Below, piece after piece: positions 26,385 to 34,838 of a stretch of DNA of 64,000 bases; within the stretch, counting starts at the first letter, position 1; each line of letters begins with the position of its first letter. Made by a program: the position numbers and the translations under genes. A model generated the notes under the pieces. That model was not told where the DNA came from. It saw nothing but the letters and a program-made list of their open reading frames with translations, and ran no database searches. This stretch comes from Desulfobacteraceae bacterium (lineage in GTDB: Bacteria > Desulfobacterota > Desulfobacteria > Desulfobacterales > Desulfobacteraceae): NCBI GenBank assembly GCA_016744295.1, contig JADGEQ010000027.1:1-64000 (forward strand). The letters are read 5' to 3'.

Positions 26385-26816
26385 TTATAGCTTGATATTT
26401 GATTGGGGGGCAGGCGAATTCTGCCCCCTGATTTTTTTTGCTGGGGTGTCGGGGTTGAGATTGATATGTTGGCTGAGAGACTCTTCCAGATGGAGGTCCA
26501 CCTGTTGTTCAATGCGGGAAATGGTTTCCCCAAATTCTTCAATTAACCTTTCCGCCAGGGGGGTCAGCTGGGAACCCCCTCCCTTTGTGCCGCCCACCTT
26601 TTTTATCAACAGTTTCTCGCCAAGCCGTTCCTCGGTGGCTTTAATTCGGCCCCATAACCCTCGGTAGCCCATTTTTAATTCCTTGGCAGCCGCCTGGAGG
26701 GATCCTTTTTCCTTGATGAGGGTCAGAATTTTATAACGCCCAAGGCCAAACACTACATTGCCGTGGTCGTCTTCGATCCAGATTTTGGAGCGGGAATGAA
26801 AATTATGTGTTGTCAT
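26385..26816 (-). CDS. ModE-like winged-helix regulator (HTH domain only)
   Basis: The 143-residue protein has the ModE/LysR-type N-terminal winged helix: KIWIEDDHGNVVFGLGRYKILTLIKEKGSLQAAAKELKMGYRGLWGRIKATEERLG. The GG(GS)QLTPLAERLIEEF segment follows. The molybdate-binding TOBE/MopI repeats of E. coli ModE are missing; only a short, low-complexity tail follows. Such lone ModE-HTH proteins occur next to molybdoenzymes. This one sits directly after the formate dehydrogenase gene on the same strand, with a hairpin between. Control of molybdenum or tungsten genes is an inference from family and place. Confidence 0.8.
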   Translation of the reverse strand: MTTHNFHSRSKIWIEDDHGNVVFGLGRYKILTLIKEKGSLQAAAKELKMGYRGLWGRIKATEERLGEKLLIKKVGGTKGGGSQLTPLAERLIEEFGETISRIEQQVDLHLEESLSQHINLNPDTPAKKIRGQNSPAPQSNIKL

Positions 26817-26891
26817 ATGCTTAAACCCTGTCCTTAATTATTAGCAGGGGTTCAGCATACGCAATTTGGATTTTTATGGCAATACAATTAT

Positions 26892-26935
26892 AAAGCCACC
26901 CAAAAGTCTGGGTTGGTATTCTTTCGGGTGGTTTT
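26892..26935. terminator. Terminator after fdhA
   Basis: AAAGCCACCCAAAAG (26892-26906) and CTTTCGGGTGGTTTT (26921-26935) form a near-perfect stem ten bases past the fdhA stop. T residues follow on both strands (TTTTGTTT and CTTTATAATT), so it can work in either direction. Confidence 0.7.
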
Positions 26936-26945
26936 GTTTAAAGGG

Positions 26946-29717
26946 CTATTCTATCTTTTCCAGCTGGACAGCACATGCCTTGTATTCTGCTGTCAGGGTA
27001 AAGGGGTCCAGGGCGGAATTGGTCAGCCAATTGGCATTTCCTTCGGTAAAATGGAAGGCCATCCACACCATCCCCTTTGGTACTTCCGGGGTTAGATTGG
27101 CTTTTACACATACCTGACCCCGCCGGGATCTAACCCGGATCATTTCCTGGGGGATAATTCCCATTTGTTTGGCATCTTCCGGGGAAATATCCGCGGTCTC
27201 TTCTCCCAGCAGATCATTTAAACCTTCGCACCGGCCGGTTTGGGTCCGTGTATGGTAATGGTAAAGCCGTCTGCCCGTGCTTAAAACAAAGGGGTAATCA
27301 TCATCGGCTACTTCTGCCGGCGGGGTCCAGTCTGCTGGCATGAAAACCCCCTTTCCATGGGTGAAATTGCCATCCCTGTGAAGATAGGGGGTGCCCGGAT
27401 GGTCCAGGGATGGACAGGGCCACTGGAGCCCGTCCTTTTGAATTCTGTCAAATTTGATTCCGCCCAGGGAGGGTGCCAAAACGCTGATTTCGTTGTCCCA
27501 TATTTCCCTGGCGCTGGATGAGGGCCAGTTATGCCCAAATCGTTTGGCAATTTGCTTAAAAATCCACCAATTGGGTTTTGCAATTCCGGGAGGGTTGCTG
27601 GCCCTTCGAACCATATTCACCCTGCGTTCGCTGTTGGTAAAGGTCCCCTCGTTTTCACTCCACCCCGCTGCCGGTAATACCACATCTGCAAATCTCGTTG
27701 TCTCTGTCAGGAACAGATCCTGGCACACAATAAATTCTGCCGCTTCAAGTTCCTTTGCCACCTTGTTCATGTCTGGTTCGGTATTGGCCAGGTTTTCTCC
27801 AAAAATATAAAATGCCCGAACTTTGCCGTTGGTGAGGCCGTGCATCATCTCCGGGATCATCAATCCTGGTTTTTCAGGCAGATTTGTGACCTGCCATGCG
27901 GTTTCAAATTTTTTTCTTGAACCAGGATCTGCCACCTGCTGATATCCGTGGAAAACATTGGGCAGTGCCCCCATGTCACAGGCCCCCTGAACGTTGTTCT
28001 GTCCTCTCAATGGATTTACCCCGCCCCCCTCCATACCCATATTACCCAGCAGCATCTGCAAATTGGCAACACTCATGACATTGTTTTTTCCACAGGTATG
28101 CTCCGTGATGCCAAGGGTGTAACAGACCATGGCCGGTTTAACAGAGGCCAATAACCGTGCAGTTTTAAGAATGGTCTCTTCATCCACCCCGCTGATTTGG
28201 GCTGCGATTTTTGGGGGATATTGTTCGACACTCCTTTTAAGATCTTCAAACCCTGTGCATTTTGTCAGTGAAAATTTTTTGTCGTAAAGATCTTCTTTGA
28301 TCAGAACATGCATGATTCCGTTGAGAAGGGCAATATCGCTTCCCACCTTCAATTGGAGGTGGAGGTCGGAAAAATCCGTTAATCGATGTTTCCGGGGGTC
28401 AATTACAATAAGGCTGGCACCTTTTTGCACGGCATTTTTTACATAGGTTGCGGCCACGGGATGGGCCTCTGTCATGTTGGAGCCGATCACAAGAATCATC
28501 TTTGCATTTGAAAATTCCGAAAAGGAGTTGGTCATGGCACCTGAACCAAACGTTGTCGCCAGTCCGGCGACGGTTGGGGCATGTCAGGTGCGGGCGCAAT
28601 GATCAATATTATTGGTTTTGAACACAGCCCTGAACAGTTTTTGCATCTGAAAGGAATCCTCGTTAATGCTTCTGGCACAGGAAACACCTGCCAATGCATC
28701 GGGTCCGCTTTCTTTGATAATGGTTTTGAATTTATTTGCAACAAGGTCCAGGGCCTCATCCCAGGATGCTTCTCTGAAATTGCCGTTCTCCTTGATTAAC
28801 GGAGTTGTCAAGCGTTCTTTTGAATAGATAAAATCAAACCCGAACCTTCCCTTTACACAGAGCCGACCCTTATTCGGAGCACCATTTTCCACCCCTGTCA
28901 CCTTGAGAATCTTTCCCGCCTTTACATGGAGCCATTGCTGACAGCCGACCCCGCAATAGGGGCAGGTGGTCCTGATTTTTTCAATTTCCCAGGGCCTGCA
29001 TTTGTATTCGGATTTTTTTTCTACCAGGGCCCCCACAGGGCAGGCCTGGATGCATTCGCCGCAGAAAACGCAATTGGAATCTTTCAGTGCCACATCATCC
29101 ATTCCGGCAATGATCCTTTGATTTTCTGATTTTTCCGGCATCCGAATGGCTTGGTTGACCTGGATCTGGTTACAGGCCGCCACGCACCGACCGCAAAGAA
29201 TACACCGGGAAAAATCCCTTACTATCAGCGGATTGACGGTTTCCTTGGGAAAGGTATGACCCTGGGATTCGCTTCGATTCCATTGAACCTGGTAGCGATA
29301 GGCCAGGTCCTGGAGTTCACAGTCTCCCCACTTGGGACAAAGGGCCTGGGTGTCTTCCATATGGATGGCATTTATTTGAAATTGGGTCCAGGAAGAGCCT
29401 TGGGAAGCCCCGATACTGCAATTGTGATTACCTGATTCGAGAAGTGTTTTTAATCGTTCCTTTCTGGCCACTACCACCCGGGGCGATTCGGTCCGAATAA
29501 CCATACCGGTCGTGGCAGGTGTATTACAGGCCGTTATCAACTCGTCTTCTCCTTTTATTTCCACCATACAAATATTGCAGGATCCATTGGGTACGACGCC
29601 ATCAAGATGACAAAGGGTTGGAATATCAATCTGATTGAGTTTAGCCACATCAAGGATGGTCTGTCCGTTTTGAAACAGATATTCCCTGTTATTTATAAGG
29701 ATGCTGCCGTTCTTCAT
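26946..29717 (-). CDS. fdhA: Formate dehydrogenase alpha subunit, selenocysteine-containing
   Basis: This gene is split by an in-frame TGA at 28586-28584, which lies in the context HCART-U-HAPTVAGLA, where formate dehydrogenases have selenocysteine. It is read as one 923-residue selenoprotein (Sec378) that oxidises formate or reduces CO2 with a Mo/W bis-pterin. From the N-terminus it has a 2Fe-2S site (C36, C47, C50, C64), a NuoG-like LCPKWGDCELQD segment and two 4Fe-4S ferredoxin sites (C172-182, C216-226). The catalytic domain begins with its own 4Fe-4S site (C252, C255, C259, C287). The C-terminal pterin-binding domain includes YHYHTRTQTGR. ATG at 29717 has GGAGGTATCC. No diaphorase or hydrogenase partners are adjacent. 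Confidence 0.93.
28547..28583 (-). promoter_or_regulatory. SECIS-like hairpin in fdhA
   Basis: Just after the UGA the mRNA forms GTCGCC-GGACT-GGCGAC (28571-28555), a perfect six-base stem starting 12 bases downstream of the codon. The GG(A/U)CU apical loop matches the SelB-binding loop of the E. coli fdhF element in general form. Confidence 0.75.
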
Positions 29718-30294
29718 GGATACCTCCGCTTTTTTAATCTTTGCCCAGATTGTGTTTGGGATGGGAGCAGGTTTTATACTGCCAGCAATGGGGGAGTGCT
29801 TCCGGTCGAATTTTAATTTTTTGTATGGGGTGCATAGAAACTTTTTCACTGCAGTGGTTAAGGTCAATGGATAAAAATATATGCCACAATTGACATAACG
29901 ATCTTTAATAGTATGGCATTTTTTATTTGTCAAGTGGCTGAATATACGTTGCAACTCCCTGGCTTTTCCGGGGGAGTTGCATCTGTATTTATCGGGTTAA
30001 TAAAAGTGAATTATCCAATTGTAATCAAATCAATTATTAATTCAGATAGTTATAGAAATGTGGGCGTTGCAGTGATTTGATGGGTTCAAAAAAATAAACT
30101 TTTCAGGGGAAAAATATGGGGGGAGGGTCTCATCAGGAAGGTGTTTCAGAAGTGACAGAAAAAAATTTGATTAATATTGTCTTTAAAATCAAACTATTTT
30201 AAAAATTTTCCAATAAAAATTTGATTGATGGCACACCCGTTGCATTACTAAAATTTAACTATTTAAAATTGTTTCATCTTTTTTTCCTTTTCTG
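29718..30294. other. Long fdhA upstream region
   Basis: No gene is supported. The stretch holds the fdhA promoter and, at 29950-29981, a strong hairpin (TGCAACTCCC and GGGAGTTGCA around 12 bases) with no T tract. Further upstream it is AT-rich with several TTTGATT motifs of unknown meaning. Confidence 0.45.
29905..29933 (-). promoter_or_regulatory. Sigma70 promoter upstream of fdhA
   Basis: On the minus strand TTGACA (29933-29928), a 17-base spacer and TATTAA (29910-29905) form a good promoter about 190 bases before the fdhA ATG. An inverted ATGCCA/TGGCAT pair flanks the -10 (29881-29919) and may be an operator. Confidence 0.65.
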
Positions 30295-30331
30295 AAAAAG
30301 GCTGCCTGGTAAAAACCAGGCAGCCTTTTTT
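30295..30331. terminator. Bidirectional terminator after the SelW-like gene
   Basis: AAAGGCTGCCTGG and CCAGGCAGCCTTT form a perfect stem with a six-base loop, A tract on one side and T tract on the other. On the minus strand it ends the SelW-like transcript. Confidence 0.9.
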
Positions 30332-30392
30332 AGTTAGGACCAGGAGAATGCTGATGAAAATAGGAAAAAGAATAATTTGAAAAGTGTTTTCA

Positions 30393-30617
30393 TCATGGGA
30401 TATTTTTCAGTAACTCAATGATGTCATCATTGTCGGGAAATTCTTTTGTTTGATCTTTTGAAAAAATGATCTTGTCATCAATTTCAATATTATAAATCCC
30501 ATTGGATCCCGGGATTAATTTCGGGGTGATGCCAAATGTTTGTTTTATTATGTCTGCCAGACCGGCAGCCCTTGGTTTATAATTTCATACGGAACAATAG
30601 GTTATTTTGATATCCAT
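30393..30617 (-). CDS. SelW-like (Rdx family) selenoprotein, UGA-encoded Sec
   Basis: A 74-residue reading frame from ATG 30617 has an in-frame TGA at codon 11 (30587-30585), in the motif YCSVU, the CxxU redox site of the SelW/Rdx thioredoxin-like family. The rest fits the family: a helix (RAAGLADIIKQTFGI), KLIPGSNGIYNIEIDDKIIFSKDQ and an FPDNDDIIELL end. The ribosome site AAGGAG is five bases from ATG, a TTGATA-N17-TAAATT promoter lies upstream, a SECIS-like hairpin follows the UGA and a strong terminator ends it. A standard gene search sees only two short fragments. A redox role using Cys8/Sec11 is inferred from the family; the partner is unknown. Confidence 0.88.
30554..30568 (-). promoter_or_regulatory. 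SECIS-like hairpin in the SelW-like gene
   Basis: The mRNA has CTGCC-GGTCT-GGCAG, a five-base stem with a GGUCU loop starting 16 bases after the UGA. The loop equals that of the classic E. coli fdhF element and resembles the fdhA hairpin of this window. Confidence 0.75.
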
Positions 30618-30650
30618 TTTTTCTCCTTTTCATCGGTATAAGATTGACAC

Positions 30651-30679
30651 AATTTAGTTGTATCCGTTCTTTTTATCAA
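30651..30679 (-). promoter_or_regulatory. Promoter of the SelW-like gene
   Basis: On the minus strand TTGATA (30679-30674), 17 bases, then TAAATT (30656-30651), 34 bases before the ATG. Confidence 0.5.
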
Positions 30680-30879
30680 TTTTTTGGAATTTGTTCAAAC
30701 TGACTTTGTTCTTGAATGAAGTGGCGCAATCGAAGATGAACCCAAAAGAGTGTATACAATGTATTTTAATCCTGGAATAAGTATGTAGATATTCTCTGGT
30801 TTTAACAACTTGTAATTTAACCTATTGTTATAAAAGAATTTTTTGCATTGTATGGAGCTGTTGATATGCTGTATCGGGT

Positions 30880-30908
30880 TTGACAAAATGCATTGTGTGC
30901 GATATATA
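30880..30908 (+). promoter_or_regulatory. Sigma70 promoter of the osmoprotectant transporter region
   Basis: TTGACA (30880-30885), a 17-base spacer and TATATA (30903-30908) lie upstream of the ProV-like stump and the OpuC-type operon. Confidence 0.75.
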
Positions 30909-30985
30909 TCTTTTTTTTTTAACTTCAACAGGAGATCTTGTACGGGGTCTGTCGGTTTTTCCGGCACACAACTAAAGAAAAATGA

Positions 30986-31159
30986 ATGGATAAAATAGCA
31001 ATTCAAAATTTAACTAGGGTTTTCGGGCCTGATCCTCAGAAAGCAATTTCACTGGTCCAGCCAGGCCATGACAAGAACGCTGTCCTTGGAAAAACTGGGA
31101 TGAACGTTGATGTGAATGGTAGGAGTTTTATAATAAAGGTCTACAATGATAACCTATGA
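30986..31159 (+). pseudogene. N-terminal stump of a ProV/OpuAA-type ATPase gene
   Basis: The 57-codon frame from ATG 30986 reads MDKIAIQNLTRVFGPDPQ, then KAISLVQPGHDKNAVLGKTG, then MNVDVNGRSFIIKV. It matches the N-terminus of glycine betaine ATPases of the ProV/OpuAA type, which usually continues SFxIxxGEIFVIMGLSGSGKST. It breaks off just before the Walker A motif and ends in TGA at 31157, inside the start of the next ABC ATPase gene (31146). This is a truncated gene, probably left by recombination between two ABC ATPase genes. Translation of the stump may still couple to the downstream gene. No ABC function is possible for the stump itself. Confidence 0.7.
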
Positions 31160-32294
31160 ATCTGTAACAAAAATATTTGGTAAGGGAATCAATACCGTTA
31201 CCGCCCTTGATAATGTAAGCTTCACCATTCCCAAGGGTGAAGTGGTGGTGTTTCTCGGTCCCTCGGGATGCGGTAAAACGACTACCCTGCGTCTTACCAA
31301 CAGACTGGAGACACTCACCCGGGGGATCATAACCATAGAAGATAAGAATATCATGGACATGGATGTCGTCCAGCTCAGGCAACAATTGGGATATGTCATT
31401 CAGGCCATCGGGCTCTTCCCAAATAAAACCATAGCCGAAAACATCGCGGTTGTGCCCAAGCTTCTGCGGTGGGACGAAGAACGGATCAGTAAGCGCATTG
31501 ATGAGTTGCTTCAAATGACCAACCTGGATCCTGAACTGTACAGAGATCGATACCCCGCAGAGCTCTCCGGGGGTCAGCAACAGCGAGTGGGGGTTGCTCG
31601 GGGACTTGCCGCAGACCCCAAGATACTTCTCATGGATGAGCCCTTCGGCGCCATAGACCCCATCAACAGAGAAGAAATTCAAAATGAGTTCCTCAAGCTT
31701 CAGGCAAAGCTGAATAAGACGGTGGCCTTTGTTTCTCATGATATACACGAAGCGATAAAGATGGGCGACCGTATTGCCATTTTCGAAAAGGGACGTCTGG
31801 TACAATACGACACACCCGAGATGATTCTGACCCAGCCCAAAAACAAATTTGTCTCCGACTTCGTGGGTGCCGACAGGGCACTGAAAGTTCTCGGACTCAT
31901 GCGGGTAAGTGATATTATAAACCGAAAACCCAAGAACATCCTCCAGGGAGCTGACCGTTCCCCGGACGCATTACATTCTCTGGGCGTAAAGGAATCTAGC
32001 TACGGCATCGTGCTCGAACAAAACAAACCCCTAGGCTTTGTTACCCAGAAAACGCTCAAATATGAAGACGGGCCGGTGCGGGATGTGGTGGAATCATATC
32101 CCATTTTCCTGAGTGAAAAAACCCCACTCCGGGATGTCCTTTCCTCCATGCTTATGTACAATACCCCAACTTTTTGCGTTGTGGACGGAGAGAAAAATTT
32201 TGCCGGGACGGTAACCTACAACGACATACAAAAAGCGGTAAAAGCAAGTTACGCCGATGAAACAGAAAATGTTGAAACCGAGGTAGTTTCATGA
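31146..32294 (+). CDS. opuCA: Osmoprotectant ABC transporter ATPase with CBS domains
   Basis: The 382-residue ATPase of an OpuC/Osm-type betaine/choline importer has Walker A GPSGCGKTT (38-46), the signature LSGGQQQR followed by VGVARGLAADPKILLMDEPFGAIDP (Walker B) and the switch His in VAFVSHD. The C-terminal 120 residues (VSDIINRK to NDIQKAV) form two CBS domains, the part that senses ionic strength in OpuA. The ATG at 31146 has AAAGG upstream and lies within the 3' end of the ProV-like stump. It is coupled to the first permease by ATGA. Substrate class is well supported; exact substrate is not. Confidence 0.92.
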   Translation: MITYESVTKIFGKGINTVTALDNVSFTIPKGEVVVFLGPSGCGKTTTLRLTNRLETLTRGIITIEDKNIMDMDVVQLRQQLGYVIQAIGLFPNKTIAENIAVVPKLLRWDEERISKRIDELLQMTNLDPELYRDRYPAELSGGQQQRVGVARGLAADPKILLMDEPFGAIDPINREEIQNEFLKLQAKLNKTVAFVSHDIHEAIKMGDRIAIFEKGRLVQYDTPEMILTQPKNKFVSDFVGADRALKVLGLMRVSDIINRKPKNILQGADRSPDALHSLGVKESSYGIVLEQNKPLGFVTQKTLKYEDGPVRDVVESYPIFLSEKTPLRDVLSSMLMYNTPTFCVVDGEKNFAGTVTYNDIQKAVKASYADETENVETEVVS

Positions 32295-32959
32295 GTACAT
32301 TGCGATTCATAGTAGATAACTTTAGCCAGGTTTTGTATCTTTCCTGGGAGCATATATGGATTGTGGGGATAGCGCTCCTTATCGCTACACCCATCGGTGT
32401 GGTCCTGGGTATCGCCATTACCAGATACGAGCAGTTTTCCTCCAGGGTTTTGAACGGTGCCAACATACTTATGACCATCCCCTCCCTTGCCCTGTTTGGA
32501 TTGATGCTCCCCATCCTTGCAATATTTAATATGGGACTGGGAAAAGTTCCTGCTGTTATCGCCCTGGTTCTTTACAGTCAGCTCCCCATCATCAGAAATA
32601 CCTATACAGCCATAAAGAATGTTCCACCTTCTCTGGTGGACGCAGGCCGCGGTATGGGTATGAATAAATGGAAGCTTTTGCGAGAGCTGGAAATCCCCCT
32701 GGCAATACCCGTAATTATTGCGGGATTGAGGACGGCTGCCGTCATGAATATTGGGGTTGCAGCGATTGCCACCTACATCGGAGCCGGGGGATTGGGGGTG
32801 TATATCCAGCAGGGTATCGCCCGTGTATATCCGGAGATGATACTGAGCGGTGCCATACTTGTCTCTCTTCTGGCCATAATTGTAGACGGTGGGATGGCTT
32901 TGCTGGAAAGAATTGCAACGCCGGAAGGCATCAGGGTACAAAGGAAGCTTTCTCGATGA
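32291..32959 (+). CDS. opuCB: Osmoprotectant ABC transporter permease (first)
   Basis: The 222-residue inner-membrane permease has about five to six helices. The BPD-transport signature region reads YTAIKNVPPSLVDAGRGMGMNKWKLLRELEIPLAIPVIIAGLR, including the EAA-type loop that contacts the ATPase. It overlaps the ATPase gene by ATGA and the second permease by ATGA. In OpuC-type systems two small permeases form a heterodimer, which is the layout here. Confidence 0.92.
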   Translation: MSTLRFIVDNFSQVLYLSWEHIWIVGIALLIATPIGVVLGIAITRYEQFSSRVLNGANILMTIPSLALFGLMLPILAIFNMGLGKVPAVIALVLYSQLPIIRNTYTAIKNVPPSLVDAGRGMGMNKWKLLRELEIPLAIPVIIAGLRTAAVMNIGVAAIATYIGAGGLGVYIQQGIARVYPEMILSGAILVSLLAIIVDGGMALLERIATPEGIRVQRKLSR

Positions 32960-33687
32960 ATAGACTATTTGTAAAATTATACAGGATTATCATTGCGGTT
33001 ATCATACTGATTGCGGGTGTGACCTTTGAGCGAACCGGTCTCATAGAATTACTCTCTGATCCATATGAATATCCCGTTATCATGGACTTGTTTGTTCAGC
33101 ATCTGTCCATGGTGGCTTTAAGTATGACCTTTGCCACGATCCTCGGAGTAACAGCGGGGATTGTGCTGACCCGGCATCGGTTTCGCAGGTATGCCGGGGT
33201 CTGCATGTATATTATCGGACTGGGACAAACCATCCCCTCCCTTGCCGTTCTGGCGCTGGCCATGAGTTTTTTGGGTATCGGCATGAAGCCTGCGGTATTT
33301 GCACTTACCATCTATTCCATACTTCCCATCGCGAGAAATACCCTTGCCGGGATTACCGCAGTACCCCCGGAACTTATAGATGCCGGGAAAGGCATGGGAA
33401 TGCCTCCCATGAAAATTCTCATGGAGGTGGAGATACCCAATGCCATGAAGGTGATTTTCACGGGATTCAGGGTAGCCTTGATAATCAATATCGGTACCGC
33501 TGCACTTGCCTATGTCATCGGGGCAGGCGGTCTGGGAGACTTGATATTCACAGGAATAAATCTCATGCAGACGGACAAGCTGCTGGCCGGTGCTATTCCG
33601 GTAACCCTATTGGCACTTTTTGCGGATTTTCTGTCTGAATTGCTAGGACTATCCCTGATCTCAAAGGGGCTGCGTCTTTCCGACTAG
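32956..33687 (+). CDS. opuCD: Osmoprotectant ABC transporter permease (second)
   Basis: The 243-residue permease starts at ATG 32956 (MNRLFVKLYRII), overlapping the previous stop. A longer open frame upstream to 32668 lies inside the first permease and is rejected. It has about six membrane helices and the EAA-loop region ITAVPPELIDAGKGMGMPPMKILMEVEIPNAMKVIFTGFR. It pairs with the first permease. The binding-protein gene follows after about 190 bases containing 15-base repeats. Confidence 0.92.
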   Translation: MNRLFVKLYRIIIAVIILIAGVTFERTGLIELLSDPYEYPVIMDLFVQHLSMVALSMTFATILGVTAGIVLTRHRFRRYAGVCMYIIGLGQTIPSLAVLALAMSFLGIGMKPAVFALTIYSILPIARNTLAGITAVPPELIDAGKGMGMPPMKILMEVEIPNAMKVIFTGFRVALIINIGTAALAYVIGAGGLGDLIFTGINLMQTDKLLAGAIPVTLLALFADFLSELLGLSLISKGLRLSD

Positions 33688-33721
33688 GAAAGGGTGGTTA
33701 TTTTTGATTTTCTGCATAAAT

Positions 33722-33766
33722 AATGAACACTTTACCAATGAACACTTTACCAATGAACGTTTAACC
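33722..33766. repeat. 15-base tandem repeat, three copies
   Basis: Units AATGAACACTTTACC at 33722-33736 and 33737-33751 are identical; the third (33752-33766) has three changes. It lies between the second permease and the binding-protein gene. Confidence 0.85.
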
Positions 33767-33877
33767 AATTTAATGTTTCAATAGGGACGTGGCAAGAAAA
33801 TGCAAATAATTTTTTGTTCACTCCCCAAACACTATAACTCTCTGGCATTAAGTCAAGAGCCTAAAAGGATGTATGAC

Positions 33878-34789
33878 ATGAAAAAGATATGTAAACTTGT
33901 TCTACCGGCAATACTTATTTTGACCTTACTTTTACCCGGCAGTGTTTTTGCCAAGGATAAAAGTTTGATAGTGGGTGGTAAAGATTATACAGAGCAGCTC
34001 ATTCTTCCGGAACTGGCCGGCATCCTTCTCGAACAGGCCGGATTTGACGTTACTGTGAAGACAGGAGTAGGGTCGGTGATTGCCAGAAAATCACTGGAGA
34101 ATGCCCAGTTTGACCTCTATTACGAGTATACGGGCACGGCCTACACTTTGTATTACAAGCAGAAAGATACAAAAACAATGACCGTTCCTGAAAAGGTTTA
34201 CGACTGGGTCAAAACAGCCGATGTTGAGAAGGGTCTTGTCTGGCTCGATCCTGTCAAGTTCAACAATACCTATACCCTGATGATGAGAAAGACAGAAGCT
34301 GTAAAACATGGAATCAAGAGTATCTCCGATCTGGGAGTCTACGTCACTAAAAATCCGGACGAAATGATATTTGCTCTGGATTCGGAATTCTGGGAACGCC
34401 CCGACGGATTCAAAGGCATCATGAAAATGTATAATTTCAGGCTTCCTGCCAAACAGGTCAAAAAAATGTCGGTGGGCCTTACCTACCAGGCACTGAAAGA
34501 AGGACTGGTCAATTCTGCGATGGGTTTTGCCACCGATGGCAGAATCGCAGCCTTCGGATTTATGAACCTCGAAGACGACAAGTCTTTTTTCCCTGTGTAC
34601 AATCCAGCACCCGTTGTCAGAAAAGAAATCCTTGAGAAGTATCCAGAGATCAAAACCATATTAAAACCCCTTGCGGATAACCTGACCACGGAAGAAATGC
34701 AGCAGCTAAACATGGCCGTGGACGTAGACCACAAACCGGTTCGCGATGTGGCCATGGGTTGGCTTACGAGTAAAAATCTGATCAAATAG
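33878..34789 (+). CDS. opuCC: Osmoprotectant-binding periplasmic protein
   Basis: The 303-residue binding protein of the same importer starts at ATG 33878, with AAAAGG nine bases upstream. A signal peptide ends near VFA-KDK (about residue 25). It has no lipobox Cys, so it is a soluble periplasmic protein. The mature part has the OpuAC/ProX-like fold, with LIVGGKDYTEQLILPELAGILLEQAGFDVT at the N-terminus, YYEYTGTAYTLYY in the first lobe and the family end-region GLVNSAMGFATDGRIAAFGFMNLEDD. The earlier open frame to 33800 is not needed. Quaternary-ammonium substrates are expected from the family. Confidence 0.9.
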   Translation: MKKICKLVLPAILILTLLLPGSVFAKDKSLIVGGKDYTEQLILPELAGILLEQAGFDVTVKTGVGSVIARKSLENAQFDLYYEYTGTAYTLYYKQKDTKTMTVPEKVYDWVKTADVEKGLVWLDPVKFNNTYTLMMRKTEAVKHGIKSISDLGVYVTKNPDEMIFALDSEFWERPDGFKGIMKMYNFRLPAKQVKKMSVGLTYQALKEGLVNSAMGFATDGRIAAFGFMNLEDDKSFFPVYNPAPVVRKEILEKYPEIKTILKPLADNLTTEEMQQLNMAVDVDHKPVRDVAMGWLTSKNLIK

Positions 34790-34809
34790 GATTACCCCTC
34801 AGATCTCCA

Positions 34810-34838
34810 AGGGGGGGAGGCAGCCACCTTCCCCCCTT
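34810..34838 (+). terminator. Hairpin after the opuC operon
   Basis: AAGGGGGGGAGG and CCTTCCCCCCTT form a GC-rich stem shortly after the binding-protein stop. The T tract is weak. Confidence 0.5.

Noticed and set aside
26946-28535. A separate molybdopterin oxidoreductase gene starting MTNSFSEF
   Set aside because: It is the C-terminal two thirds of fdhA after the Sec codon. It lacks its own ribosome site and the N-terminal half of the catalytic domain.
30695-31006. 103-codon minus-strand frame
   Set aside because: Overlaps the opu promoter and ProV stump; no ribosome site and no family pattern.
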